Shown: positions 1-8,976 of the stretch, in pieces
Layout of the letters: the number at the start of each line of letters is the position of its first letter
Numbering within the stretch: the stretch's first letter is position 1
From: Vreelandella subglaciescola
GTDB lineage: Bacteria > Pseudomonadota > Gammaproteobacteria > Pseudomonadales > Halomonadaceae
Reading direction: 5' to 3'
Assembly: GCA_030454225.1 (NCBI GenBank)
Contig: JAKDRW010000004.1
Coordinates: forward strand, 1 to 64,000
Length of the DNA: 64,000 nt
Notes under the pieces: generated by a model
Databases searched by the model: none
What the model was told of the DNA's origin: nothing
The model's input: only the letters and a program-made list of their open reading frames with translations
Made by a program: the position numbers and the translations under genes

Positions 1-28
1 CAACAGCCAGTACCTTCAGACCGCTCAA

Positions 29-121
29 TCAGCGCCCTCGTGAATAAGGCGGGTTGAGCGCTTCAAAGCCACCGGCGTAGGTTTTGCCCACGCCGCGGAT
101 GTGCAAAATCGGGTCGTTCAC
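29..121 (-). pseudogene. Truncated N-terminus of an ABC transporter ATP-binding protein
   Basis: Minus-strand reading VNDPILHIRGVGKTYAGGFEALNPPYSRGR* matches the usual start of an ABC-2 type ATPase, then stops before any Walker A. Confidence 0.5.
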
Positions 122-269
122 CGGCGTCTCCTTAAAGCCCACAGGTTAGCACGCTTCACGACCGGGGCGGCACCAGCCAACGCTTGAGCCGCCCCGGGCC
201 GCCGTGTTACCTATATTAGCTTTCTACATACTGGCCGGAAGAGCGTCGGCCCCGCAAACCGAGAAGCGC

Positions 270-2003
270 ATGACAGACAAAAGCCCTGCCGCCGGCCCCC
301 TGACCCGCGGCCCCTACCCGGAACTTACCCTGCACGCCATTATTATTGGCTATATCCTGGGCGTGGTGCTCGCCATTTCGATCGGCTATGCGTCGCTGAA
401 GCTGGGCTTTTCCATCGAGGGCTCGGAGCTGGCGGCGATTCTGGGCTTCGGCATCTTGCGCGGCATGCTGCGCCGCCGGTCGATCGTGGAAAACAACGTG
501 GTGCAAACCGTGGCCTCGGGGGTCAACGGGGCGTCGTCGGGTATGATGTTTTCCGTGCCGGCCATCTTTATTCTGGGCTACGGCGCAGACTTTAATCCCT
601 ACGTGCTGACCTTCGGCGCCATTGCCGGGGCCTTTTTGGGGATCGCCTTTATCATCCCTCTGCGCAAGCAGATGATCGACTACGAGCGTTTGACCTACCC
701 CGGCGGGGTGGCAGTGGCGTCGATTTTAAAATCCCCCGGGGCCGGTATTCGCAAGGCACTTTTACTGGTCGGCGCGATGCTGCTCTCCGGCGTAGTACAC
801 GTGGTCTCGCTGACCACGGGGGTGGAGTATTGGCCGCTGTTCGAGCAGCTGGGCCTGCCGGCCTACCTCAACGGCACCTGGTATCTTTCCCTGATGACCG
901 CCGCCGTGGCGTTTATTGCCGGCCGCGGCGGGCTGGCATTTATTATCGGCGGCTTTGTCTGCTACTGGGTGCTGGCTCCGCTGCTGGACATCACCGGAGC
1001 CTTCCCCATCGTTGACGGCACGCCGATTACCGACCCCGACCAGCTGCGGCTGCTGCTGTTTCGGCCCACGGGCATCGGCATGCTCATCGGCGGTGCCATG
1101 GTGGGCGTGGTGTTTGCCCTGCCGCTGATCGCATCGGCGGTCAAGTCGATGCAGTCGTCCGCCAAGAGCGACGCGGCGCTGAGCCGCGATGAAATGCCCA
1201 TCAAACTGCTCTACTTCGCCGTGGTCGGGGCGGCGATACTGCTGGGCGTAATGGCCGTGACCTCGGCGCAGGAAGTGGGCCTGCTGCGCGGCGTGGTAAT
1301 GGCGGCGCTGGGCACCCTGTGGATCTGGATGGCGGGGATCATCCTGTCCGAGTCCATCGGCCGTACCAACTGGTCACCGCTGTCGGGGCTGACGCTGATC
1401 GCCGTGACCCTGCTGATCATGGTGACCCAGATGTTCGGCGGGATGAGCACCGGCCCGGCCATCGTCGCCGCGATTACCGTGGGGGCCGCCACCTGCGTGG
1501 CCATGAGCCAGGCCACCGACCTGATGCTGGATCTGAAAACCGGCTACCTGGTCGGTGCCACGCCGCGCAAGCAGCAGCTGGGGCAGTTTATGGGGGCCTG
1601 GCTTGGGCCCATCGTGGTCATCGTTTTGATCTTCATGCTGCACAAGGCCTTTGGCCTGGGCGGTAGCGAGTTCCCCGCGCCCCAGGGCCAGGCGCTGGCG
1701 TCCATGGTGGAGGGCATCACCGGCGGCGACGTGCCGGCAGAGAAGTACATCGCCGGGGCGCTGCTGGGCGGGCTGCTGTCGCTGCTGCAGACGGGGTTGG
1801 GGATTACCGTGGGCCTGGGCTTTTATCTGCCCTTCAGCATTGTGCTTACCTACTCCGTGGGCACGCTGATTCGCGAGGTGGTGGACCGCACCAAGGGCCA
1901 GGCCTGGGCCGAGAACAAAGGCATTCCCATCGCCGCGGGCCTGATCGTGGGCGAGGCGCTGGTGGGTGTGGGTAACGCCGTTTACGTAATTGCAGCCGCA
2001 TAA
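270..2003 (+). CDS. OPT family oligopeptide transporter
   Basis: Long polytopic ORF; LTLHAIIIGYILGVVLAISIGYASLKLGF N-terminus typical of OPT; ATG at 270 preferred over 204. Confidence 0.85.
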   Translation: MTDKSPAAGPLTRGPYPELTLHAIIIGYILGVVLAISIGYASLKLGFSIEGSELAAILGFGILRGMLRRRSIVENNVVQTVASGVNGASSGMMFSVPAIFILGYGADFNPYVLTFGAIAGAFLGIAFIIPLRKQMIDYERLTYPGGVAVASILKSPGAGIRKALLLVGAMLLSGVVHVVSLTTGVEYWPLFEQLGLPAYLNGTWYLSLMTAAVAFIAGRGGLAFIIGGFVCYWVLAPLLDITGAFPIVDGTPITDPDQLRLLLFRPTGIGMLIGGAMVGVVFALPLIASAVKSMQSSAKSDAALSRDEMPIKLLYFAVVGAAILLGVMAVTSAQEVGLLRGVVMAALGTLWIWMAGIILSESIGRTNWSPLSGLTLIAVTLLIMVTQMFGGMSTGPAIVAAITVGAATCVAMSQATDLMLDLKTGYLVGATPRKQQLGQFMGAWLGPIVVIVLIFMLHKAFGLGGSEFPAPQGQALASMVEGITGGDVPAEKYIAGALLGGLLSLLQTGLGITVGLGFYLPFSIVLTYSVGTLIREVVDRTKGQAWAENKGIPIAAGLIVGEALVGVGNAVYVIAAA

Positions 2004-2015
2004 AGGGGAAGTCGG

Positions 2016-2564
2016 ATGAAAAACGCAGCGTTCATGTTTGTGGTGCTGGCCTTTCTCGGCGGCGCCTATCTGACCTCGCTTGACGAGATCCATGTGGACT
2101 GGCGGCTGTTCACCCCGGTAATGGTACTGGGCTTTATCGGCGCCTTTGTGTATCTCCGCGAAGCCAACCGCGCCGCCATCCACAGCGACACCCTGAAAAA
2201 CAATCAGCAGATACTGGCAGCGTCGCTGCACAACATCGTCACCCAGCTGGATGCGCTGGAAGGCCGCAAAGAGCGCATACCCACCTACGACATGCGCTTT
2301 GAAATCGACCGCTTGTTTCGCGAGGATCTGCGGCAGTTCGCCGAGGCACGCAACAGCATGAAGCACCTTTACGGCCTGCAGCACTTTGCCGACATCATGA
2401 GCTCCTTTGCCGCCGGTGAGCGCTATATCAACCGCATCTGGTCGGCCTCGACGGACGGCTACGTCGATGAGGTGCTGCTCTACGTGGCCAAGGCCAACGC
2501 CCAGTTCAAGCACGCTCAGGCGGCGTTTGATGCCGCCCAGCCTAAAGCCGCTGCCGGCTACTGA
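2016..2564 (+). CDS. Hypothetical membrane-anchored protein (two N-terminal TM segments)
   Basis: 182-aa ORF 12 bp after the OPT gene. Confidence 0.7.
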   Translation: MKNAAFMFVVLAFLGGAYLTSLDEIHVDWRLFTPVMVLGFIGAFVYLREANRAAIHSDTLKNNQQILAASLHNIVTQLDALEGRKERIPTYDMRFEIDRLFREDLRQFAEARNSMKHLYGLQHFADIMSSFAAGERYINRIWSASTDGYVDEVLLYVAKANAQFKHAQAAFDAAQPKAAAGY

Positions 2565-3016
2565 TAGCGCTGCCCGCGGTGCTCTAACCAGCCGCCGGGG
2601 TGGCGGCCGCGCGAGTCGCGGTGGGTCCAGTGGAGCACGCCGCCTTTCGCGTTCCAGGCGTACTCGCCGTAGAACGCAACGGCGTCGCCCACCTCCAGCC
2701 CGTCGATGCGCGGGGCGAGATCAATATTGTGCGCCACCAGCAGGGTTTGGCCGCTTTCCAGGCGCAGAATAAACCGCTGGTGGCGGCTGCCTTTCAGGTC
2801 ATCGTCGAGTAGCGTCACCACCTCGCCGTTGTCCATAATCTGCTGCTGGTCGTGACGCCGCTGATAAGTCGGGTGAGAGTCGTTTACTCGCTGCTCTGCG
2901 GCAGGCGGCGGCGCCTCGATACCGCCGGTGAGCCGTGACAGCAGCGACGGGCTGTACTGGGCCACGCCGGCTACCGTCATCACCAGCAGCAGCCCCCAGA
3001 TGGCGGCTCTTTTCAT
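2558..3016 (-). CDS. DUF3465-like exported protein
   Basis: GSRHQRFILRLESGQTLLVAHNIDLAPRID...GVLHWTHRDSRGRHPGGWLEHRGQRYQ pattern; N-terminal hydrophobic segment. Confidence 0.75.
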   Translation of the reverse strand: MKRAAIWGLLLVMTVAGVAQYSPSLLSRLTGGIEAPPPAAEQRVNDSHPTYQRRHDQQQIMDNGEVVTLLDDDLKGSRHQRFILRLESGQTLLVAHNIDLAPRIDGLEVGDAVAFYGEYAWNAKGGVLHWTHRDSRGRHPGGWLEHRGQRYQ

Positions 3017-3060
3017 CGCAGCCGCTCCTTTTTTATAACGACCGATTCACAACGATCGGC

Positions 3061-3615
3061 TCACGACGACCGAGGATGGCAGGACGCCAGCAACCCGGCA
3101 AAGAAGGCGCTGCCCTGCTCCCGGACGTAATCAATATTGCGCTCGGGGATTGCCTCGGGGTCGGGGTAGCGCTCAAGGGCGGCCTCAAGGCTTGCCTCGC
3201 GCAGAATATGCAGCGTGGGGTACGGCGAGCGGTTGGTGTAATGGGCCGCGTCGTCCTCGGGCTCGCCGTCAAAGCGATAGTCGGGGTGAAAGCTTGCCAG
3301 CTGGTAGGTGCCTTCGTAGCCGTGGGCGTCAAGGGCGTCCTCGGCCCGCCCCAGCAGGTCCAGATAGCGGTAGAAATCCTCAAACCCCCGGGGCAGCACC
3401 ACAAGCGTGGTTTCCACCTGGAGGTCGTCGTCCAGCAGCGCGCATTCGGCCAGCAGCGCCTTGAGCACCGCCTTGGGCTGGGACGCCTCCACCGCCGCGT
3501 AGCGAATGCTGCCCCGCGCGACTTCACGGCGGGAAAACGGGCAGAGGTTATGCGCAACGATCACCTGCTTCACCCAGTTCTCGGTGGCGGCAATACAGGC
3601 CGGCGGCTCGGGCAT
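3061..3615 (-). CDS. DUF1415 domain protein
   Basis: WVKQVIVAHNLCPFSRREV...HPDYRF...NRSPYPTLHILRE; start at internal ATG 3615. Confidence 0.8.
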   Translation of the reverse strand: MPEPPACIAATENWVKQVIVAHNLCPFSRREVARGSIRYAAVEASQPKAVLKALLAECALLDDDLQVETTLVVLPRGFEDFYRYLDLLGRAEDALDAHGYEGTYQLASFHPDYRFDGEPEDDAAHYTNRSPYPTLHILREASLEAALERYPDPEAIPERNIDYVREQGSAFFAGLLASCHPRSS

Positions 3616-3688
3616 GGTCGGATTCTCCGGGGGTTGAACGCGGCCGCACCCGGCGGCCGTTGGGCTGCCGGCGAGCGCCGGCAGCTGG

Positions 3689-4924
3689 CTAGCCGCCATT
3701 AAGCCACAGGCAGCTGACGGTATCGCCCTTTTCCACCGTGGCGTTGGCCGGCACTTCCACCAGCACGTCGGCATTGACGCACGACGACAGCACGCCGGAG
3801 TTCTGGTCGGCGAAGGCCGTGGCCACCGGGCCCTGGGGGGTAAACTCAAGGCGTGCACGCATGTAGTGGCTGCGCGGGCCGGTGCGGGTGGCAAAGTCCG
3901 CCGTGGCGGCAAGGCGCGGCAGTTCGGCAAGCGCGGCACAGCCGGTAAGCGCGCCCACCAGCGGGCGTAAAAACAGCCAGGCGCCGACAAAGCTTGAGAC
4001 CGGGTTACCGGGCAGCCCGACAAAGCGCGCCTCGCCACCCGACCCGGCGGGTAAGCGGCCCAGGGCCAGCGGCTTGCCGGGGCGGATGGCCAGCCGCCAA
4101 AGATCCAGCTCACCCAGCTGCTCAAGGGCGTGCTTGACGTGGTCTTCCTCGCCCACGCTGACCCCGCCGGTGCTGATTACCACGTCGGCCGCAGCCGCCG
4201 CGTCGCGTAGAATAGCGCAGGTCTGCGCGAAATCATCGGGCACGCTGACGCGGCTGACCACCTCGGCGCCGAAGCCCTCCAGCAGCCGGGTGAGCATCGG
4301 CCGGTTGCTGTTGTAAAGCTGGCCTTCGCCAAGCGGGGTGCCCGGGTCGATGACTTCATCCCCGGTGGACAGCAGCGCCACCTTCGGCCGGCGGCGCACC
4401 GCCACCTTAACCACGCCTTGGCCGGCGAGATGCCCAAGGGCGGAGGCGGAAAGCCGCGTGCCGGCGGCGAGCAACAGGCCCCCGGCGGTGACGTCGCGGC
4501 CCCGTCGGCGGATGCTATCCCCCGGGGTAATATCGTCGGGGAAGCGAGCATAGTCGCCGTCGCGCTCGACGCGCTCCTGCATCACCACGCTGTCGGCCCC
4601 CGGGGGGAGCGGCGCGCCGGTAAACAGCCGCGCGCAGGTGCCGGGCGTTAGCGGCTCGGGGGCGTAGCCGGCGGCCACGCGCTGGCTGACCGGCAGGCGC
4701 TTGCCGGCGTCTTCGGCGCGCAGGGCGTAGCCGTCCATGGCGCTGTTATCAAACGCCGGCACGTCGAGGCGCACGGTTTCATCGGCGGCCAGCACCCGGC
4801 CGGCGGCCTGCTCGAGCGGCAGCGTCTCAGCGTCAAGCGGGGTGACGCCGTCAAGCAGCGCGGCCAGCGCCTGCTCGACGCTGCCCAGGGTGGCAGGCGC
4901 TTGAGAAGAGCGCTGATCAGCCAT
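3689..4924 (-). CDS. moeA: Molybdopterin molybdotransferase MoeA
   Basis: FDNSAMDGYA, STGDEV, STGGVSVGEEDHVK, GLPGNPVSS motifs. Confidence 0.92.
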   Translation of the reverse strand: MADQRSSQAPATLGSVEQALAALLDGVTPLDAETLPLEQAAGRVLAADETVRLDVPAFDNSAMDGYALRAEDAGKRLPVSQRVAAGYAPEPLTPGTCARLFTGAPLPPGADSVVMQERVERDGDYARFPDDITPGDSIRRRGRDVTAGGLLLAAGTRLSASALGHLAGQGVVKVAVRRRPKVALLSTGDEVIDPGTPLGEGQLYNSNRPMLTRLLEGFGAEVVSRVSVPDDFAQTCAILRDAAAAADVVISTGGVSVGEEDHVKHALEQLGELDLWRLAIRPGKPLALGRLPAGSGGEARFVGLPGNPVSSFVGAWLFLRPLVGALTGCAALAELPRLAATADFATRTGPRSHYMRARLEFTPQGPVATAFADQNSGVLSSCVNADVLVEVPANATVEKGDTVSCLWLNGG

Positions 4925-5450
4925 GCTGCCCCCGGCCCGGGATCACCAGGCTGGCGAAGTTGCAGGGTTTGTGGCGGTGGTCCAGCTGTTCGGCAAGGAT
5001 GCCGTCCCAGCCGGTGCAGCAGGCGCCGGTGGAGCCGGGCAGACAAAAAATCACGCTTGAATTGGCAAGCCCGCCAAGCGCCCGGCTTTGCACCGTGGAG
5101 CTGCCGATCTCGTCGCCGCTGAGCTGGCGAAAGCGCTCGCCGAAGCCCTGAATTTGTTTATCCAGCAGCACCGAGACGGCCTCGGGGGTAGAGTCGCGGC
5201 CGGTAAAGCCGGTGCCGCCGGTGGTGATCACCACCTGCACCTCGGGGTCGGCGATCCACCCGGCGACAATCGCGCGGATGCGGTAGACGTCATCGTTGAC
5301 CAAACGCTTTTCGACAATGCGGTGCCCCGCCGCCGTGGCACGCTCAACAAGCGCTTGGCCGCTTTTATCGGTGGCCTCGGTGCGGGTGTCGGAAACCGTC
5401 AGCACGGCGACGTTTAGCGGGATCATGCCTTCATTTACGGACTTGCTCAT
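4917..5450 (-). CDS. moaB: Molybdenum cofactor biosynthesis protein MoaB
   Basis: AVLTVSDTRTEATDKSGQ..., TTGGTGFTGRDSTPEAV; overlaps moeA start. Confidence 0.9.
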   Translation of the reverse strand: MSKSVNEGMIPLNVAVLTVSDTRTEATDKSGQALVERATAAGHRIVEKRLVNDDVYRIRAIVAGWIADPEVQVVITTGGTGFTGRDSTPEAVSVLLDKQIQGFGERFRQLSGDEIGSSTVQSRALGGLANSSVIFCLPGSTGACCTGWDGILAEQLDHRHKPCNFASLVIPGRGQHG

Positions 5451-5467
5451 AGACTCTTGCATAGCCG

Positions 5468-5782
5468 CTAGGCCTCCTGCTTTTGTGCCTGGCGCGCTTC
5501 AAACGCGGCCAGCTGTTCGGGGGTGGCCTTCTGCTGGTACTTGGCCTTCCATTCGCCGTAGGGCATGCCATAGACGTATTCCCGCGCGGCCTCATAGTCA
5601 AGCGTTTCGCCGCGCTCTTCGGCCTCGGCCACCAGCCACTTGGCCAGGCAGTTGCGGCAGAAGTCCGCCAGGTTCATCAGCTCGATATTTTGCACTTCTT
5701 TATGCGCATCAAGGTGGCGCAGCAGATGGCGAAAGGCGGCGGCTTCCAGCTCGGTGCGAGTCGCGGTATCAAACGTTTCCAT
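5468..5782 (-). CDS. DUF1244 domain protein
   Basis: AAFRHLLRHLDAHKEVQNIELMNLADFCRNCLAKW..YGMPYGEWKAKYQ. Confidence 0.85.
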   Translation of the reverse strand: METFDTATRTELEAAAFRHLLRHLDAHKEVQNIELMNLADFCRNCLAKWLVAEAEERGETLDYEAAREYVYGMPYGEWKAKYQQKATPEQLAAFEARQAQKQEA

Positions 5783-5908
5783 GCAAAAACTCCTTGGCAG
5801 ACCCTGAAGGCGGGCAGTTAACAGTGCCGGCCAGCTTAACAAAATCCCCGCCGGCGGCCAGCGCCCAGGCTTGGGGCTATCGCCGCCAAGAACGAATCAC
5901 AGCGCAAT

Positions 5909-5924
5909 TTGACCATTTGGTCAA
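5909..5924. promoter_or_regulatory. Palindromic operator-like site TTGACCATTTGGTCAA
   Basis: 7-bp arms TTGACCA/TGGTCAA around TT in the divergent intergenic region. Confidence 0.5.
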
Positions 5925-6057
5925 CAAACGGGCTGGACAAAGCGGGAGTAGCGGCGCCATCATCGGCATACTCGACTGGTTTACTCAGGTATCCTGACTG
6001 ACACAGCAACTCAGCAACATTGGCGCACCACGACCCGGCTGCCCCAGGAGGCCACCC

Positions 6058-6702
6058 ATGATACCCCGCAACATGCTCACAGGGCTGGTGCTTGCCGGCG
6101 GCGCAGGCCGCCGCATGGGCGGGCGCGACAAGGGCTTGGAGCCGTTTGCCGGCCGGCCCATGGTGGCTTACGTCTGCGCGCGCCTGAGCGGCCGGGTGAG
6201 CGAGCTCTGGATCAGCGCCAACCGCCACCCCGACGAATACCGGCGCTACGCCGACCGGGTGCTGGCGGACGCCCCACCGCCGGGCATGGCGCAAGATAGC
6301 GGCGCAGAGCACGGCTATCAGGGCCCGCTAATGGGGCTGTATACCGGCCTTTCTGCGGCGCAAACGCCCTGGCTTGTGGTGCTGCCCTGCGATACCCCGG
6401 CGCTTCCCGATGACGTGATTGAGCGGCTGGCGGCGGCGGTGGATGACGACGCCGAGATCGTCGTCGCCCACGACGGCGAGCGCGCCCACCACGTAATCGC
6501 GCTTGTGCGCACCGGCCTTGCCGCGCCGCTGGGCCAGGCGATTGAGCGCGGCGTGCGCTCGGTCAAGGATTTTTACGCCGGGCACGCGGTACGCTATGTG
6601 AACATGGCCGACCGCGCCGCGGGGCTTGCCAACGTCAACACCGCCGCCGAGCGCGGACGGCTGGAAGCCATGCTGGAACAAGAGGCAGCCGTATGTCGTT
6701 AA
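6058..6702 (+). CDS. mobA: Molybdenum cofactor guanylyltransferase MobA
   Basis: LTGLVLAGGAGRRMGGRDKGLEPFAGRPM nucleotidyltransferase signature. Confidence 0.9.
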   Translation: MIPRNMLTGLVLAGGAGRRMGGRDKGLEPFAGRPMVAYVCARLSGRVSELWISANRHPDEYRRYADRVLADAPPPGMAQDSGAEHGYQGPLMGLYTGLSAAQTPWLVVLPCDTPALPDDVIERLAAAVDDDAEIVVAHDGERAHHVIALVRTGLAAPLGQAIERGVRSVKDFYAGHAVRYVNMADRAAGLANVNTAAERGRLEAMLEQEAAVCR

Positions 6703-7958
6703 CCGCGCCGACCACACCGCTTTCCTGCTTTGAGCTGGACGACCGGCTTTTGAGCGTAGACGAGGCCCGCCGCACCCTGCTGACGCTAATCCAGGCCCCG
6801 CTGGGCCATGAGCGCATTGCGCTGGGCGAGGCTCACGGTCGACGACTGGCCGAGGCGCTGACCGCGCCGATTGACGTGCCGCAAAACACCAACGCCGCCA
6901 TGGACGGCATCGCCCTTGCCTGGCGGCCGGGGCAAACCCGTTGGGCGCTTGTCGGCCGGGCGCTTGCCGGCGTGCCGTTTGCCGGCGCGCTGGCCCCCGG
7001 CGAATGCGTGCGCATTGCCACCGGCGCGCCGCTGCCGGACGGCGCCGATACGGTGATTATGCGCGAACAGCTAACGCTGGACGACGACTACGCCACGGTG
7101 AACGCCCCCGAGCGGGTAGTGGCCAGGCAGAACGTCCGCCAGGCCGGCGAAGACATCGCCCGGGGGCAGGTTGCCTTGGCCGCCGGCGAGCGGCTCGACG
7201 CCGCGCGGATGGGCTTTGTGGCGTCTCTCGGCCTGGCGTCAGTGACGGTATACCGCCGCCCCCGAGTGGCCGTATTTTCTACCGGCAGCGAGGTCACCGC
7301 GCCGGGCGAGGCGCTGCCGGCGGCGGGCATTTATGACGCCAACCGTTTTACCCTGAGTGGCTTATTGCACGAACGCGGCGCCGAGGTGGTGGATCTGGGC
7401 ATTCTACCCGACTGCCCCGCCACCATCCGCCAGGGGCTGGAAGGCGCCGCCGCCAAAGCCGACCTGATACTCACCAGCGGCGGCGTCTCCGTCGGCCAGG
7501 CCGACTACACCCGCGAGGCGCTCACGGCGCTGGGTAAGCTGGCTTTCTGGCGCGTGGCCATGCGCCCCGGCAAACCGCTGGCCTGCGGCTGGCTGGGCGA
7601 GGCGCGTACGCCGTTTGTGGGGCTGCCGGGCAACCCGGTGGCGGTCATGGTGGCGTTTCTCCAGTTTGTAGTGCCGCTGCTGGCGCGGTTGGAGGGCCAG
7701 CCGCTCGCCCCGCCGCCAAGGCTTGTTGCCATCGCTGATGAAGCCCTTGCCAGCCGCGCCGGGCGCTGCGATTTTATCCGCGGCGTTTACACAAGCGATG
7801 CCCGGGGGCAGCTGCGCGTGCGCAGCACAGGCGCCCAGGGCTCCGGAATACTCGCGTCGATGGTCGACGCCAACTGTCTGATTGGGCTGCCCGAGGCCTG
7901 CACGTCGGTGCAGCCGGGCGAGACGGTCACGATTCAGCCGCTGAGGAGAGAGGCATGA
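6693..7958 (+). CDS. moeA: Second MoeA-family molybdopterin molybdotransferase
   Basis: [43 protein letters not shown]; overlaps mobA. Confidence 0.9.
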   Translation: MSLTAPTTPLSCFELDDRLLSVDEARRTLLTLIQAPLGHERIALGEAHGRRLAEALTAPIDVPQNTNAAMDGIALAWRPGQTRWALVGRALAGVPFAGALAPGECVRIATGAPLPDGADTVIMREQLTLDDDYATVNAPERVVARQNVRQAGEDIARGQVALAAGERLDAARMGFVASLGLASVTVYRRPRVAVFSTGSEVTAPGEALPAAGIYDANRFTLSGLLHERGAEVVDLGILPDCPATIRQGLEGAAAKADLILTSGGVSVGQADYTREALTALGKLAFWRVAMRPGKPLACGWLGEARTPFVGLPGNPVAVMVAFLQFVVPLLARLEGQPLAPPPRLVAIADEALASRAGRCDFIRGVYTSDARGQLRVRSTGAQGSGILASMVDANCLIGLPEACTSVQPGETVTIQPLRREA

Positions 7959-8950
7959 CACAACAACAACTCATCGATAGCTTCGGCCGCCGCGTCAACT
8001 ACGTGCGCATGTCGGTCACCGACCGCTGCGACTTTCGCTGCGTCTACTGCATGAGCGAGGAGATGACATTTCTGCCCCGGGCGCAGGTGCTGACGCTCGA
8101 GGAGCTGGGGATGATCGCCCGGGCCTTTACCGAAATGGGCGTGGAGAAAATCCGCCTGACCGGCGGCGAGCCGCTGGTGCGCGGCGGCATTACCCAACTG
8201 GTGGACGAGATCGGCGCGCTACCCGGGCTTGACGATTTCACCATGACCACCAACGGCGCCAGCCTGCCCAAGCACGCCGAGGCGCTGTACGCCGGCGGCC
8301 TGCGGCGGCTCAATATCAGCCTGGATTCGCTGGACGCCGAGCGCTTCAAGCGCCTCACCCGCACCGGCAACCTCGACAAGGTGATCGCGGGTATCCGCGC
8401 GGCCAAGGAGGCCGGCTTCAAGCGCATCAAGCTCAACGCGGTGATCCTCAAGGGCCGCAACGAGGACGAAGTGGTGGATCTGGTCGAGTTCGCCCGCAAC
8501 GAAGGCCTGGACATCAGCTTTATCGAGGAAATGCCGCTGGGCGACGTCTCCGACCACTCGCGCGCTGAAACCTACTGCTCAAGTGATGAAGTGCAGGAGC
8601 GCATCGAGGCGCGCTACCCGCTGATCCCCACCACCGAGACCACGCCGGGGCCGTCGCGCTACTTCCGCATGGCCGATAGCGGCTCGCGCGTGGGCTTTAT
8701 TTCGCCGCACAGCCATAATTTCTGCTCCACCTGCAACCGCGTGCGCGTCACGGTCGAGGGGCGGCTGTTACTCTGTTTGGGCAACGAACACTCGGTGGAC
8801 CTGCGCGCCGTGCTGCGCCGCTACCCCGGCGACATGGACGCGCTGAAAGACGCCATCATCAACGCCATGCCGCTCAAACCCGAGCGCCACCATTTCACCA
8901 CCGACGGCGACGTTCAGGTGGTGCGCTTCATGAACATGACCGGCGGTTAA
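7955..8950 (+). CDS. moaA: GTP 3',8-cyclase MoaA (radical SAM)
   Basis: [14 protein letters not shown] radical-SAM motif and C-terminal [20 protein letters not shown]. Confidence 0.95.
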   Translation: MTQQQLIDSFGRRVNYVRMSVTDRCDFRCVYCMSEEMTFLPRAQVLTLEELGMIARAFTEMGVEKIRLTGGEPLVRGGITQLVDEIGALPGLDDFTMTTNGASLPKHAEALYAGGLRRLNISLDSLDAERFKRLTRTGNLDKVIAGIRAAKEAGFKRIKLNAVILKGRNEDEVVDLVEFARNEGLDISFIEEMPLGDVSDHSRAETYCSSDEVQERIEARYPLIPTTETTPGPSRYFRMADSGSRVGFISPHSHNFCSTCNRVRVTVEGRLLLCLGNEHSVDLRAVLRRYPGDMDALKDAIINAMPLKPERHHFTTDGDVQVVRFMNMTGG

Positions 8951-8976
8951 TCCGCCGCCGGCCATGTTCAGCGGAG

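Noticed and set aside
1374-2513. 379-aa minus-strand ORF
   Set aside because: Antisense shadow of the OPT transporter and following gene; low-complexity composition typical of high-GC reverse frames
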